Below, in pieces: positions 8,485 through 17,259 of a DNA stretch of 64,000 nt (its first letter is position 1; each line of letters begins with the position of its first letter). The position numbers were made by a program, and so were the translations under genes. The notes beneath the pieces are model-generated. The model was given only the letters and a program-made list of their open reading frames with translations, was not told the origin of the DNA and searched no databases. This DNA comes from Chryseobacterium formosum (GTDB lineage: Bacteria > Bacteroidota > Bacteroidia > Flavobacteriales > Weeksellaceae), in NCBI RefSeq assembly GCF_026460885.1, contig NZ_JAOVZW010000011.1, positions 1 to 64,000 on the forward strand, written 5' to 3'.

Positions 8485-9432
8485 TTAATTATTTATATTC
8501 AAATTAAGCATTGCGCGAAGAATATTCGTTTCTTCGTTTACATCAAATATTTTGCTCATAATATCAATGCTTTCGAGATTTCTGAGATAATCTTTTAAAA
8601 CCAATTCAACATCTTCAGAAAGTGATTTTTTCCTGAACTCCATCGTTTCTTCCAAATCTTCATTCTTTCTTTTTAGTTGATTGATAATTGAAAGCTGATT
8701 CGATTCATTTTCATCAGTATTTAATGATTCTAAATCTTCATCATCTATCAAATACATTTTCTTTTCTTCAACATTAAAGACAAAATGCTCATCTGACTGA
8801 AAAATCTTAAACAATTCATACTCATCTCTTTCAACTCGATAACCGCAAACAAAACGAACTTTAAAATTCTGAATATTAAGCTTCCCCAACAATTTTCTTT
8901 CAACACAGTAATCCTGATATTGATAAAACGGAACAGATTGAGGTTTCAATTTATCTTCTTCAAAATTTGTCCTGTAGAATTCTGCAGCATATTTTTTATG
9001 GAAATACAACACATCATTCCAGTTCAACATTGCTCTGTCTTCTGTAAGATCTTTGTAGAGATTTCTTAAATGTTCAGAAAAAATTCCGCTATAAATTTTT
9101 CTGTCGGTTTCAAAGCTATCGTTCTTTTTTTCTTCGAAAGACGCAATATATCGGTTGTTGATATTAATTTCATTGATGACGGCCAACAAATCGTTTTCCT
9201 TTTTCTTTTTTATTTTGGTCAACAATTCGATTAAACTGTCAGTATATTGAAGATGAAAAAGCTCAAGTTTATTGAAATCTAATGTCTGATTTTCATTAAA
9301 TAAATTATGGATGATATCTGTTTTGATATAAATCGCAATGATATCAACATTTTCAAAGAAATTAGCGAGAAGTTTAAGCCTTGTTAATCTTCTTTTGCTT
9401 TGAGACATTATGATTGCAACCTCCTCATTCAC
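8485..9432 (-). CDS. uncharacterised protein of the Ter cluster
   Basis: A 315-residue, mostly helical, charged protein without signal peptide or membrane segment. A coiled-coil-like stretch lies at about residues 235-275 (QLSIINQLKRKNEDLEETME). No known domain was recognised. It is encoded 15 bp downstream of the TelA gene, so it is probably co-translated in the stress operon. An alternative start is the ATG at 9408 (SQSKRRLTR), eight residues in. Its function is unknown; its place suggests a TelA/TerD partner. Confidence 0.65.
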   Translation of the reverse strand: MNEEVAIIMSQSKRRLTRLKLLANFFENVDIIAIYIKTDIIHNLFNENQTLDFNKLELFHLQYTDSLIELLTKIKKKKENDLLAVINEININNRYIASFEEKKNDSFETDRKIYSGIFSEHLRNLYKDLTEDRAMLNWNDVLYFHKKYAAEFYRTNFEEDKLKPQSVPFYQYQDYCVERKLLGKLNIQNFKVRFVCGYRVERDEYELFKIFQSDEHFVFNVEEKKMYLIDDEDLESLNTDENESNQLSIINQLKRKNEDLEETMEFRKKSLSEDVELVLKDYLRNLESIDIMSKIFDVNEETNILRAMLNLNINN

Positions 9433-9447
9433 CTTTTTACCTTCTTA

Positions 9448-10614
9448 TTAACCTCTGATGTTTGCTTTTAATTCTGATTCTAAAGTCTGAAGATCCTGAT
9501 CCAGTTTTCTTCTGCTTTCTGTACCTTGTTTTTGAATCTGTTTTACTTCATTCAACGTGTTGATCAACATTGCAGTCGTTTCTTTCAACGTTTCAGCCGA
9601 CACAATAGTCTGTTCGTTTGCTCTCGCTACATTTCTTGAATTTTGACCCAAACGCTCCGCATTTTTTCTTAAAATATCTTCAGTTGTTTGCGAAACTTTC
9701 TGCTGAATCTCAATATTCTGCTGTTGTCTGTGCATTGCAACCGCCAAAGAAAGCTGATTTTTCCAAACCGGTAAAGTTGTTGTCAAAATAGTTTGCGCTT
9801 TTTCAGCAATCGAAACGTTGTTATTCTGTACCAATCTGATTTGCGGAAGAGACTGCATCATAATCAAACGCACAACCTTCAAATCTGCCAATCTTCTGTC
9901 TAATCTATTGATAAAATCTCTTTTATCAGCGATTTGATAATCAGCAAAATTCTGAACATTCGCTTCCATTTGAGCCAGTTCCACAGCCGCTTTTTCCATT
10001 CTTAAATTTCCGGCAATCACCAAATCTTCAATTGCTTTAATTGAATTGACGTTACTGTCGAAAATAGTCTGCAAAACTGCGTTATCTTTCGTTGAAGTAA
10101 TGATTCCTGCGTTTACTTTATGCGAAATCTGGTCGATATTGCTTGTAATTTTATCGTATTTAGCGAAAAGATTATCAACCTGAGTCAACATTTTTTTCAT
10201 AAAAGGAATTTTACTTAAGAATCCTTTTACTCCGCCATTATTGATTTCGTCAACGTCAACATAATTTAATTCAATCAATAAATTATTAATCAACTCTCCT
10301 ACTTCACCAGAATTTGATCTTCTTACATTTCCTAAAAAACTATCACTTTGATTGGCAAGAGTTTTCTGTAATTCTGAACCAAAATTGACAATAGATCCAG
10401 GATTTGTTTCGTCAATTGCATTAGCAACCATCTCATATTTTGCACGATCAGCATCTTGAATTTGATTTAAATTCACATTCCCGTCTCTATCCATCAAAAC
10501 TGCGGGAGCTGCAGGATCGGGTTGAAGAGATTGACTCATAGATGGTGTCGGATCAAAACTTTTCAGTGGTTCAATTGATCCCAACGGATCGTTTGGGTTA
10601 TTTTGATTATCCAT
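9448..10614 (-). CDS. TelA-family toxic anion resistance protein
   Basis: A 388-residue protein matching the TelA/KlaA family: a low-complexity Pro-rich N-terminus, then long helices (residues ~90-380) with PFMKKMLTQVDNLFAKYDKI and LPVWKNQLSLAVAMHRQQQNIEIQQKV, both typical landmarks. TelA proteins are linked to tellurite, colicin and membrane-stress resistance and are found with TerD. The gene follows TerD copy 2 by 8 bp, a tight operon arrangement. Confidence 0.9.
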   Translation of the reverse strand: MDNQNNPNDPLGSIEPLKSFDPTPSMSQSLQPDPAAPAVLMDRDGNVNLNQIQDADRAKYEMVANAIDETNPGSIVNFGSELQKTLANQSDSFLGNVRRSNSGEVGELINNLLIELNYVDVDEINNGGVKGFLSKIPFMKKMLTQVDNLFAKYDKITSNIDQISHKVNAGIITSTKDNAVLQTIFDSNVNSIKAIEDLVIAGNLRMEKAAVELAQMEANVQNFADYQIADKRDFINRLDRRLADLKVVRLIMMQSLPQIRLVQNNNVSIAEKAQTILTTTLPVWKNQLSLAVAMHRQQQNIEIQQKVSQTTEDILRKNAERLGQNSRNVARANEQTIVSAETLKETTAMLINTLNEVKQIQKQGTESRRKLDQDLQTLESELKANIRG

Positions 10615-10622
10615 ACTATTGA

Positions 10623-11177
10623 TTATTGATACATTGATACAAATTTCTCAAGACCATCTCTTTGTCCGCTTCCTACCGCTTCAAATTTCCATTCTCCGTT
10701 TCTGTTATAGATTCTTCCGAATTCTACAGCAGTTTCGATAGAAAAATCTTCGTCTAGTTCATATTTCAAAATCTCTTCATTAGTCTCAGTATTAAAAATT
10801 CTGATGAAAGAATTTCTTACTTGTCCAAAGTTTTGTCTTCTTGTTTCAGCATCATGAATGGTTACTACAACCGAAATTTCTTTGATTGCAGCATCAATTT
10901 TAGTTAAATCAATTTTTATTTGCTCATCATCTCCATCACCGTCTCCTGTTAAATTATCACCAGAGTGAATTACCGCTTTGTCCGGAGATTCAAGATTGTT
11001 GTAAAAGATAAAGTGACTGTCTGAAACCAATCTTTTGTTATCACCCAATAAAAAAAGTGATGCATCAAGATCGAAAGCTCCTCCTGTTGAAGTGTTGTTA
11101 ATGTCCCAACCTAAACCAACAGTGAATTTCGGTGCGTTTATATTTTCTCTTTGTCCTTTCTGTAAGTTAATTGCCAT
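10623..11177 (-). CDS. TerD-family calcium-binding stress protein (copy 2)
   Basis: A 184-residue canonical TerD domain: AINLQKGQRENI start, FDLDASLFLLGD, HSGDNLTGDGDGDDEQIKID acidic loop and the NGEWKFEAVGSG end. It is shorter than copy 1 and closer to classical TerD/TerE. Its start overlaps the end of the upstream PRTase-like gene by 11 bp, which indicates translational coupling. Confidence 0.94.
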   Translation of the reverse strand: MAINLQKGQRENINAPKFTVGLGWDINNTSTGGAFDLDASLFLLGDNKRLVSDSHFIFYNNLESPDKAVIHSGDNLTGDGDGDDEQIKIDLTKIDAAIKEISVVVTIHDAETRRQNFGQVRNSFIRIFNTETNEEILKYELDEDFSIETAVEFGRIYNRNGEWKFEAVGSGQRDGLEKFVSMYQ

Positions 11178-11991
11178 AATAGATTTCTGTTTGTGTTAAA
11201 GTGTTTATGTTATTTTTATATTCTTTTATTAAATGATAATTGTTGCTTATTGCAAGCTCAATTAAGTCATCAGTATGTTGTTTTTTTATTTTAGACGTAA
11301 GATAATCAAAATTACTTGAATCTAAGCCCAAAATATACTTTACGATTCTTGTATTGAACTGAAAACTTTCCTTAGACATTACTTCTGCAACGTCTTTCAC
11401 ATCTTTTACGGTGTAATAATTGAAGAAATTTTCAATCTTCGGATCAATGTCAAAATTCGTTAATTCAGCATAATACATGAAAAGAAAATCTGCATTTACA
11501 GCATACTGATTCAATATTTTATTCACCGTAAATTCATGACTTCCCGTGATTTTAATATCATCGATAAAAATGCAAAGTTTTTCTCTTAAAAAATCTTTAT
11601 CAAGATAATACGTATCATTGGCAATCAGATTTTTGCGGTCTTCAAAACTTAGATTTCCGTAGTCTGTTGTGTAAGTATGATTTCTGTTGATTTTTGAAAT
11701 AATACTCGATTTTTTTCCTTTTTGAAAAAGATAAAAATCAAGATGTTTTTTGAAATAAAAACAAAGAAAATTCGAAGCTGTCGGGATCGCCATGTAAGGG
11801 CTCGGCAAAACAACAATTTCTTTTTCTGTATCTAAAATTTCAGGATGACTCAAAATAAAACCGTCGAAAAGTTCTTTCGCAAACTTCTCAGCGTAAAACT
11901 TGTCACCATATTTGAAATAGCTATATTCTGCAGGCGAAAATGTAAACTCGTCTGCGGAATCTATCTTATGTAAACTGTAACGTTTGTTCAT
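11167..11991 (-). CDS. phosphoribosyltransferase-like protein of the Ter system
   Basis: A 274-residue protein with a PRPP-binding-like loop CIFIDDIKITGSHEFT (about residue 140), the signature of type I phosphoribosyltransferase folds, preceded by VVLPSPYMAIPTASN. PRTase-like genes recur next to TerD/TelA and HAD genes in Ter-dependent stress systems (Anantharaman, Iyer and Aravind), where they are predicted to make a nucleotide-like product. It overlaps the following TerD gene by 11 bp and follows the HAD gene by 3 bp. The product is not known. Confidence 0.78.
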   Translation of the reverse strand: MNKRYSLHKIDSADEFTFSPAEYSYFKYGDKFYAEKFAKELFDGFILSHPEILDTEKEIVVLPSPYMAIPTASNFLCFYFKKHLDFYLFQKGKKSSIISKINRNHTYTTDYGNLSFEDRKNLIANDTYYLDKDFLREKLCIFIDDIKITGSHEFTVNKILNQYAVNADFLFMYYAELTNFDIDPKIENFFNYYTVKDVKDVAEVMSKESFQFNTRIVKYILGLDSSNFDYLTSKIKKQHTDDLIELAISNNYHLIKEYKNNINTLTQTEIYYGN

Positions 11992-11994
11992 AAA

Positions 11995-12669
11995 TTATAT
12001 TTTGTGTTTTAAGAGGTGTGCACTGAATCCGAAATCTTTTGCGCCTTTATAATCAGCAATCGGATTATCACCGATATGCAAAATCTTTTCCAATTTTAAA
12101 TCTTTATTTTTAATTTGATTTTTCACTTCCTGAAAAACAAAAGGATTAGGTTTTGAACATTTTAATTCATCAGAATAAATATGGAAATCGATGTATTGCT
12201 CAAGATTTTCGTTAATAAGGAATTTACGCATCGTTTTACCTTTAATAAAACCGGTATTGCTGAGAATATTGATGGTTTTCCCCTGATTTTTAATTTCATC
12301 AAAAAACTGATGCAATTCATTAAAAATAACCACAGGTTTATATTCTAAAAACAAATCTTCACTTTTTTGATAAAATTCATTTAAAATATCTTTATTTAAT
12401 TGTTTTAAATCAATATTTAATGAACCTAAAATCAATAAATAAATCTCGAAAGTGTCAACATTTCCGCCAATTACTTCGTTAATAGTATTACAAAGATCAT
12501 CATAATATTTCACTGTTTTAGCAACATCTTCAATCGGTTTTTTAACATCAAAAAATGATGAGAAAAGCTCAACTCTTTTTGTCTTAAATTCAGGATGAGA
12601 CCTTATTAAAGTAAGCCATAGATCAAAAGAAAAATGATCATGGTTTTGAATATCGATATCTGTTTTCAA
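11995..12669 (-). CDS. HAD-superfamily hydrolase of the Ter cluster
   Basis: A 224-residue HAD hydrolase and the first gene of the Ter operon. Motif I is HFSFDLWLTLIRS, where the catalytic D-x-D/T is DLWLT with the second Asp replaced. Motif II is ILSNTGFIKG, motif III contains KPNPFVFQ, and motif IV is ILHIGDNPIADYKGAK. It is probably a phosphatase on a small phosphorylated metabolite, possibly the PRTase product. Confidence 0.82.
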   Translation of the reverse strand: MKTDIDIQNHDHFSFDLWLTLIRSHPEFKTKRVELFSSFFDVKKPIEDVAKTVKYYDDLCNTINEVIGGNVDTFEIYLLILGSLNIDLKQLNKDILNEFYQKSEDLFLEYKPVVIFNELHQFFDEIKNQGKTINILSNTGFIKGKTMRKFLINENLEQYIDFHIYSDELKCSKPNPFVFQEVKNQIKNKDLKLEKILHIGDNPIADYKGAKDFGFSAHLLKHKI

Positions 12670-13123
12670 AATAATTTAAGTTAATAGTTTAAGCTTTTAT
12701 TGAAAAAGATTTGTTTTAAGGTTACACTTTTTTTTGTCATAAGTTGTGTTTTAAAATCAATTATTCTCAAAGATAAAATTTTTCATTCAATCTTGATTTT
12801 TTTTAAGATTTTTTAAGATTTTATTAAACATGAAACAAAAATATCTTTAACATTAAAAAATTCTCCAATAAACATTATTGTCAGACTTTTAACAACCCAC
12901 ATTAAATAATTTTAATAGATAATATTTTTATAAGAATATTATTAAACAATTCTTCTTTCAATCATTATAAATTCCTCGTAAATCATTCATAATGAAAATT
13001 ATTTTTCAACAAAATACAATATATTAAATGTTTTTAACTTAAAATAAATAACCAAACACCAATTATCAATAAAACAACACATAAATAAACTAAAATAATT
13101 ATTAAATATTTAAAACTAATAGC
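12670..13123. other. AT-rich intergenic region
   Basis: This divergent intergenic stretch (about 450 bp) is very AT-rich and has no convincing reading frame. It should contain the Ter-operon promoter (leftward) and the LamG-gene promoter (rightward); only the latter was recognised. Confidence 0.6.
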
Positions 13124-13131
13124 TATATTTG
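13124..13131 (+). promoter_or_regulatory. -7 box of the LamG-protein gene
   Basis: TATATTTG fits TAnnTTTG and lies 24 bp before the ATG, a normal distance for this group. Confidence 0.6.
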
Positions 13132-13155
13132 AAAAACCATTAAAAATTAATACTT

Positions 13156-14088
13156 ATGAAAAGAATCTTTCTACTATCTTCAGTTTTATTTTCTTTATTC
13201 TCAAAAGCACAAACACCAACCTATGTTCCTGCTTCAGGATTAGTAGCATGGTGGGGTTTTACAGGTAGTGCAATCGATTACAGTGGCAACTCAAATGATT
13301 TAACCGTAACTGGAGCAACACTTACTGCAGACAGGAATGGTACTGCAAACGCAGCATATTCCTTTAATGGAACAAGTGCTTTTCTTACAAAATCATCATT
13401 ATCTTATAATTTTGCACAAGCCGGAACTTATTCTATTTCATTTTGGATGAAAAAAACCGGAAATTCTGAAGGCGTCGCTATGATGAGCGGTTCCAACACG
13501 TCAGGAAATTTCATTTGGCTTCTTCAATGCGATGCTACAAAAACTATTTTCGGAACCAATAAACAGGGAGAATCTTGGACTTGGGCAAACGGACCAAACT
13601 ATTCTACAACAGCATGGGAACATTTCGTTGCAGTCTACAATAATCAAACAATGCAGCTTTACAAAAATGGAACTTTGGTGTCGACATCAACTAATACCTA
13701 TACCGGTTCCACATCAGCAGCGATGCCTTTCTATATCGGAAGAGCAATTGGTGGTGGCTATATTGCAGCAAGTATCGATGATGTAGGAATTTGGAGCAGA
13801 GTTCTTACCGCAACAGAAATCAGTCAATTATATAATGGTACGCTTTCAACTAATGACATAAAATCTACAAAATCAAATGTAAGTATCGCACCCAATCCTG
13901 TGAGTGATATTTTATCTGTAAACATTCCTTTGAAAGGGAAAAACACTTATAAAATCATTGACATTAACGGAAGAATTGTACTTACCGGAGAATTAAATGA
14001 TTCAAAAATTAATGTTTCTTCATTAAATAGAGGATCTTATTTCCTTGATATTGAAGGAATTTCTAGCTTTAAATTTATTAAAAAATAA
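13156..14088 (+). CDS. secreted LamG-domain protein with type IX secretion C-terminal domain
   Basis: The 310-residue protein has an N-terminal signal peptide (cleavage near SKAQ, residue 18). A concanavalin-like LamG domain follows at about 25-225 (YSISFWMKKTGNSEG, WEHFVAVYNNQTMQLYKNG, FYIGRAIGGGYIAASIDDVGIW). A T9SS type A sorting domain ends the protein (SIAPNPVSDILSVNIP, NRGSYFLDIEG, FKFIKK). It is therefore exported and probably cell-surface attached or released, likely binding glycans or a surface ligand. It is monocistronic with a clear terminator. Confidence 0.92.
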   Translation: MKRIFLLSSVLFSLFSKAQTPTYVPASGLVAWWGFTGSAIDYSGNSNDLTVTGATLTADRNGTANAAYSFNGTSAFLTKSSLSYNFAQAGTYSISFWMKKTGNSEGVAMMSGSNTSGNFIWLLQCDATKTIFGTNKQGESWTWANGPNYSTTAWEHFVAVYNNQTMQLYKNGTLVSTSTNTYTGSTSAAMPFYIGRAIGGGYIAASIDDVGIWSRVLTATEISQLYNGTLSTNDIKSTKSNVSIAPNPVSDILSVNIPLKGKNTYKIIDINGRIVLTGELNDSKINVSSLNRGSYFLDIEGISSFKFIKK

Positions 14089-14096
14089 TACTTTCT

Positions 14097-14139
14097 AAAA
14101 GCAATACTGTCTCCTTTAATCTGAGATGGTATTGCTTTT
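14097..14139. terminator. terminator after the LamG-protein gene
   Basis: AAAAGCAATAC and GTATTGCTTTT form an 11-bp stem around an inner region that can extend the pairing. It is flanked by A and T runs and may serve the convergent SulP gene too. Confidence 0.8.
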
Positions 14140-14158
14140 CAGAATATTAAATAACAAA

Positions 14159-15694
14159 TTATTTTTCCGGCATTACTTTATAAGTCGGGTCTTCCTGAAT
14201 ATTTACATCAATTACCGCTTCAGCATTTTTCAACATTTTTATTGAATCTTCACTTAGATGTTTTAAATGAAGTTTTTTATCAAGTTCTGCATATTTTTTT
14301 GATAATTTATTTACAGCGTCGATTGCGCTCATATCTACAATTCGGCTTTCTTTGAAATCTATGACGACTTCTTTAGGATCATTTGCAGGATCAAATTTAT
14401 CTGTAAAAGTTGTTACTGAACCGAAAAATAACGGACCAGAAATTTCATAATATTTAATTCCATTCACATCTGTATATTTTTTTGCACGAATCCTTTTCGC
14501 ATTATCCCAGGCAAAAACTAGGGCAGAAATAATGACTCCAACCAAAACAGCCAATGCTAAATTATGAAGAACAATCGTAATTAAAGCAACCGTAATCCCA
14601 ACAAAAATATCAGATTTCGGCATTTTGTTTACGATTCGAATCGAAACCCACTGAAAAGTACTTATTGCAACCATCATCATTACGCCGACCAAAGCAGCCA
14701 TCGGAATTTTTTCAATAAATGGTGCTCCAACTAAAATTATAATTAGAATAGTAAGAGATGCAATAATTCCTGAAAGTCTGGCTCTTGAACCCGCATTTAA
14801 ATTAACCAAGGTTTGGGCAACCATTGCGCAACCTCCCATTCCACCGAAAAATCCATTGGTAATATTAGCTAAACCTTGAGCGACAGACTCTTTATTTGCA
14901 CTTCCTTTTGAATTTGTGATTTCATCAACCATCGATAAAGTTAAAAGTGATTCAATCAAACCAACTCCAGCCATAATTAAAGCATAAGGAAAAATAATTA
15001 TTAAAGTTTCCAACGAAAAAGGAATGCTTGGAATATGAAAATCAGGCAAGCTTCCACTGATGTGAGCAATATCTGCAACTGTTTTTGTATTAATCCCAAA
15101 ACCTAAAACAACAACGAAAATAATAACAATAGCAACCAAAGAAGCGGGAATAACTTTTGTGATTTTAGGAAAAAAGTAAACAATTGCAATCGTCAAAGCA
15201 GTAAGTCCAGCCATTATATACAAGGAAGAACCTTGCAACCAACTTATCGCTCCATTTGCATCAATAATCTTAAATTGTTCAACTTGTGCCATAAAAATAA
15301 TAACAGCCAAACCATTTAAGAAACCATACATTACGGGTTGAGGAATTAATCTTACAAATTTCCCCAATTTAAAAACTCCGACCAATAATTGAAAAATCCC
15401 TGCGAGAACGACTGTTGCAAAAAGATATTCTACACCGTGAGTTTTTATTAATGCAATTAAAACAACAATTGTCGCTCCTGCTCCACCAGAAACCATTCCG
15501 GGACGACCACCTAAAATAGCCGTAACCAATCCCATCATAAAAGCAGCATATAAACCCGTTAATGGTGAAAGTCCGGCAAGAATTGCAAACGACAATGACT
15601 CCGGAATCATAGTCATTGCGACCGTTAATCCGGCTAAAATTTCGTTTTTATAATTTATTTTTTTTGGTAGATCGAATAAAGCTATTGGACGCAT
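14159..15694 (-). CDS. SulP-family (SLC26) inorganic anion transporter
   Basis: A 511-residue inner-membrane transporter with the SulP layout: an N-terminal segment AGLTVAMTMIPESLSFAILAG, ten or more membrane helices, GFFGGMGGCAMVAQTLVN (a family hallmark, about residue 285), and a short cytoplasmic STAS domain at about 425-505 (VVIDFKESRIVDMSAIDAVN). Such proteins carry sulfate, bicarbonate or other anions; nothing in the sequence decides which. The STAS domain is complete but short. Confidence 0.92.
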   Translation of the reverse strand: MRPIALFDLPKKINYKNEILAGLTVAMTMIPESLSFAILAGLSPLTGLYAAFMMGLVTAILGGRPGMVSGGAGATIVVLIALIKTHGVEYLFATVVLAGIFQLLVGVFKLGKFVRLIPQPVMYGFLNGLAVIIFMAQVEQFKIIDANGAISWLQGSSLYIMAGLTALTIAIVYFFPKITKVIPASLVAIVIIFVVVLGFGINTKTVADIAHISGSLPDFHIPSIPFSLETLIIIFPYALIMAGVGLIESLLTLSMVDEITNSKGSANKESVAQGLANITNGFFGGMGGCAMVAQTLVNLNAGSRARLSGIIASLTILIIILVGAPFIEKIPMAALVGVMMMVAISTFQWVSIRIVNKMPKSDIFVGITVALITIVLHNLALAVLVGVIISALVFAWDNAKRIRAKKYTDVNGIKYYEISGPLFFGSVTTFTDKFDPANDPKEVVIDFKESRIVDMSAIDAVNKLSKKYAELDKKLHLKHLSEDSIKMLKNAEAVIDVNIQEDPTYKVMPEK

Positions 15695-16295
15695 AAGAGA
15701 TATTATAATATTATCAAAAAAAACATAAATTAATTATTAAAACAAAATATAGTTTATTAATATACTATTAGCTTATTTGCTAAAACTAGTTTTTTTGATC
15801 AAGCAAAAATAAGACTTAGGATTCACTAACCAATTTTCTTTTAAAAAATTTCAATATTACAATAATTGTATATCATTGAAAATCTATAAGAAAGATAACA
15901 TTGCTATTATTATTTTCCTTTATTCATGGTATTTTAACAATCAGTCTTCAACATAAATTAAATATTATTAATGTTTGTCAAATAAATAAATAGTGATTAA
16001 TTCATTATTTTTTTCTATTTTTGACGTATAAACAAGACGATAATTAACTATAATTTCAAATTAGAGTAAAAATATTATGTTAAATAACGTAGGATAATAG
16101 GCAATGATGTAGATTTATAAAACAAAGTATATAAAATCCCTCATTAAATCACGCATTTGAGCATTATTATTATTTTAAAGTTATTATTTGAGACAATAAG
16201 CCAATTTTAAATCTTGTTTCACCATCTAATCACAAAACACAAATTGCTGAAAATCATATTTTTACAGTTAATAATTTATTTAATCTTGTAAAGTA
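15695..16295. other. long AT-rich intergenic region
   Basis: About 600 bp without a credible long reading frame. A TATTTTTG box on the plus strand (near 16016-16023) could be a promoter reading toward the HTH genes. No repeat or RNA was recognised. Confidence 0.5.
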
Positions 16296-16424
16296 ATGAG
16301 ACAGCTGGGTTTAAAAACCTATCACAATGCCATAGAAATAAATCCCTCCTATTTCTTACAAGGCGCTCATAATCATTCCTTTACTTTATTAAATACGATT
16401 AATTTAAAAAAAATTAGCTTTTAA
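16296..16424 (+). CDS. possible 42-residue small protein
   Basis: A short open frame (starting MRQLGLKTYHNAIEIN) ends 3 bp before the ATG of the HTH gene at 16428. It has no recognised motif. The closeness to the next gene would suit a leader peptide or co-translated small protein, but chance in an AT-rich region is possible. Confidence 0.25.
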   Translation: MRQLGLKTYHNAIEINPSYFLQGAHNHSFTLLNTINLKKISF

Positions 16425-16427
16425 TAA

Positions 16428-16844
16428 ATGTTATACAAAAATATACATATAGGGAAATATATTAAGGAAATGGTAGAGAATAAGAATATTTCTCTCGAAA
16501 GAATCTGTAATTTCCTTGGTAAAGATGAAGATTTTGTGGAAAATGTATATGAAAGTCAATCGGTAGATACTGATGTACTTTTGAGATGGAGTAAATTGCT
16601 GGAGTTTGATTTTTTCAGATTATACAGTTCGCATCTTATTTTATATGCTCCGCCTTCTGCCGTTAACAAATCGGAGAAAAAGAGCGAAACAACCCCACAG
16701 TTCAGAAAAAATATTTACACTCAGGAAATCAAAGATTTTATCCTGAGCAGAATAGAATCCGGAGAAATGACTCAGGCTGATGTAATTAAAGAATATTCTA
16801 TTCCAAAGAGTACATTACATCGCTGGATTCAGAAAAAGAGATAA
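16428..16844 (+). CDS. HTH protein with transposase-like C-terminal helix-turn-helix
   Basis: The 138-residue protein has two parts. Residues 1-75 resemble an XRE-like fold (GKYIKEMVENKNISLERICNFLGKDE). Residues 95-138 form a transposase-type HTH (QADVIKEYSIPKSTLHRWIQ). No catalytic DDE domain follows, so this is probably a DNA-binding regulator derived from a mobile element. The 113-residue gene 24 bp downstream shares the C-terminal HTH type, so the two probably act together. The target is unknown. Confidence 0.65.
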   Translation: MLYKNIHIGKYIKEMVENKNISLERICNFLGKDEDFVENVYESQSVDTDVLLRWSKLLEFDFFRLYSSHLILYAPPSAVNKSEKKSETTPQFRKNIYTQEIKDFILSRIESGEMTQADVIKEYSIPKSTLHRWIQKKR

Positions 16845-16868
16845 CACACCAAGAAAACATTATATTTT

Positions 16869-17210
16869 ATGAGGCCGAATTACAACAGGATCTATGAAGA
16901 TCTACTGAAGATGAAGCATCCCGAAAAACTGGAATGCCCAAAAGTAAAAGAACAGCTTGGAAAGCTTAATTCTACAGATGAAATTCTGAAACTGAATGAA
17001 AGACTTTTTAAACCAAGTAAAGAAACTGCGAAAACAAATCAGCAGTTGAAAACTTATGACAAAAAGACGATGATGAAACTTTTAAGTTATCAGAAAAAGC
17101 ACAGTTTGTCGACAAGTTTTATGTCTAGAAAGTACAACATCAGCCGAACAACTTTTTCTAAATGGAAAAAAATTTTGGAAGAAGAATTGGTTGAAACTTC
17201 AAAAAAATAA
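16869..17210 (+). CDS. small HTH protein paired with the preceding gene
   Basis: A 113-residue protein whose C-terminal part (MMKLLSYQKKHSLSTSFMSR, then YNISRTTFSKWKK) is a transposase-like helix-turn-helix. The N-terminal part is charged and helical. It lies 24 bp behind the related 138-residue gene and is followed by a terminator, so the two form a small operon. No transposase catalytic region or inverted repeat is present. Confidence 0.65.
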   Translation: MRPNYNRIYEDLLKMKHPEKLECPKVKEQLGKLNSTDEILKLNERLFKPSKETAKTNQQLKTYDKKTMMKLLSYQKKHSLSTSFMSRKYNISRTTFSKWKKILEEELVETSKK

Positions 17211-17212
17211 CA

Positions 17213-17248
17213 AAAAAATACTATGCAAAATGCGTAGTATTTTTTTTT
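17213..17248 (+). terminator. rho-independent terminator after the HTH pair
   Basis: AAATACTA and TAGTATTT frame a small loop and are followed by a run of T. It also separates the convergent giant ATPase gene. Confidence 0.75.
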
Positions 17249-17259
17249 AGAATAATATT

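Noticed and set aside
16428..17210. Insertion sequence encoded by the two HTH genes
   Set aside because: No DDE or other transposase catalytic region and no terminal inverted repeats or target duplication were found.
17213..17248. ATGCAAAATGCGTAG as a further regulon site
   Set aside because: Half-site spacing is wrong, there is no -7 box at the fixed distance, and the stretch is a terminator hairpin.
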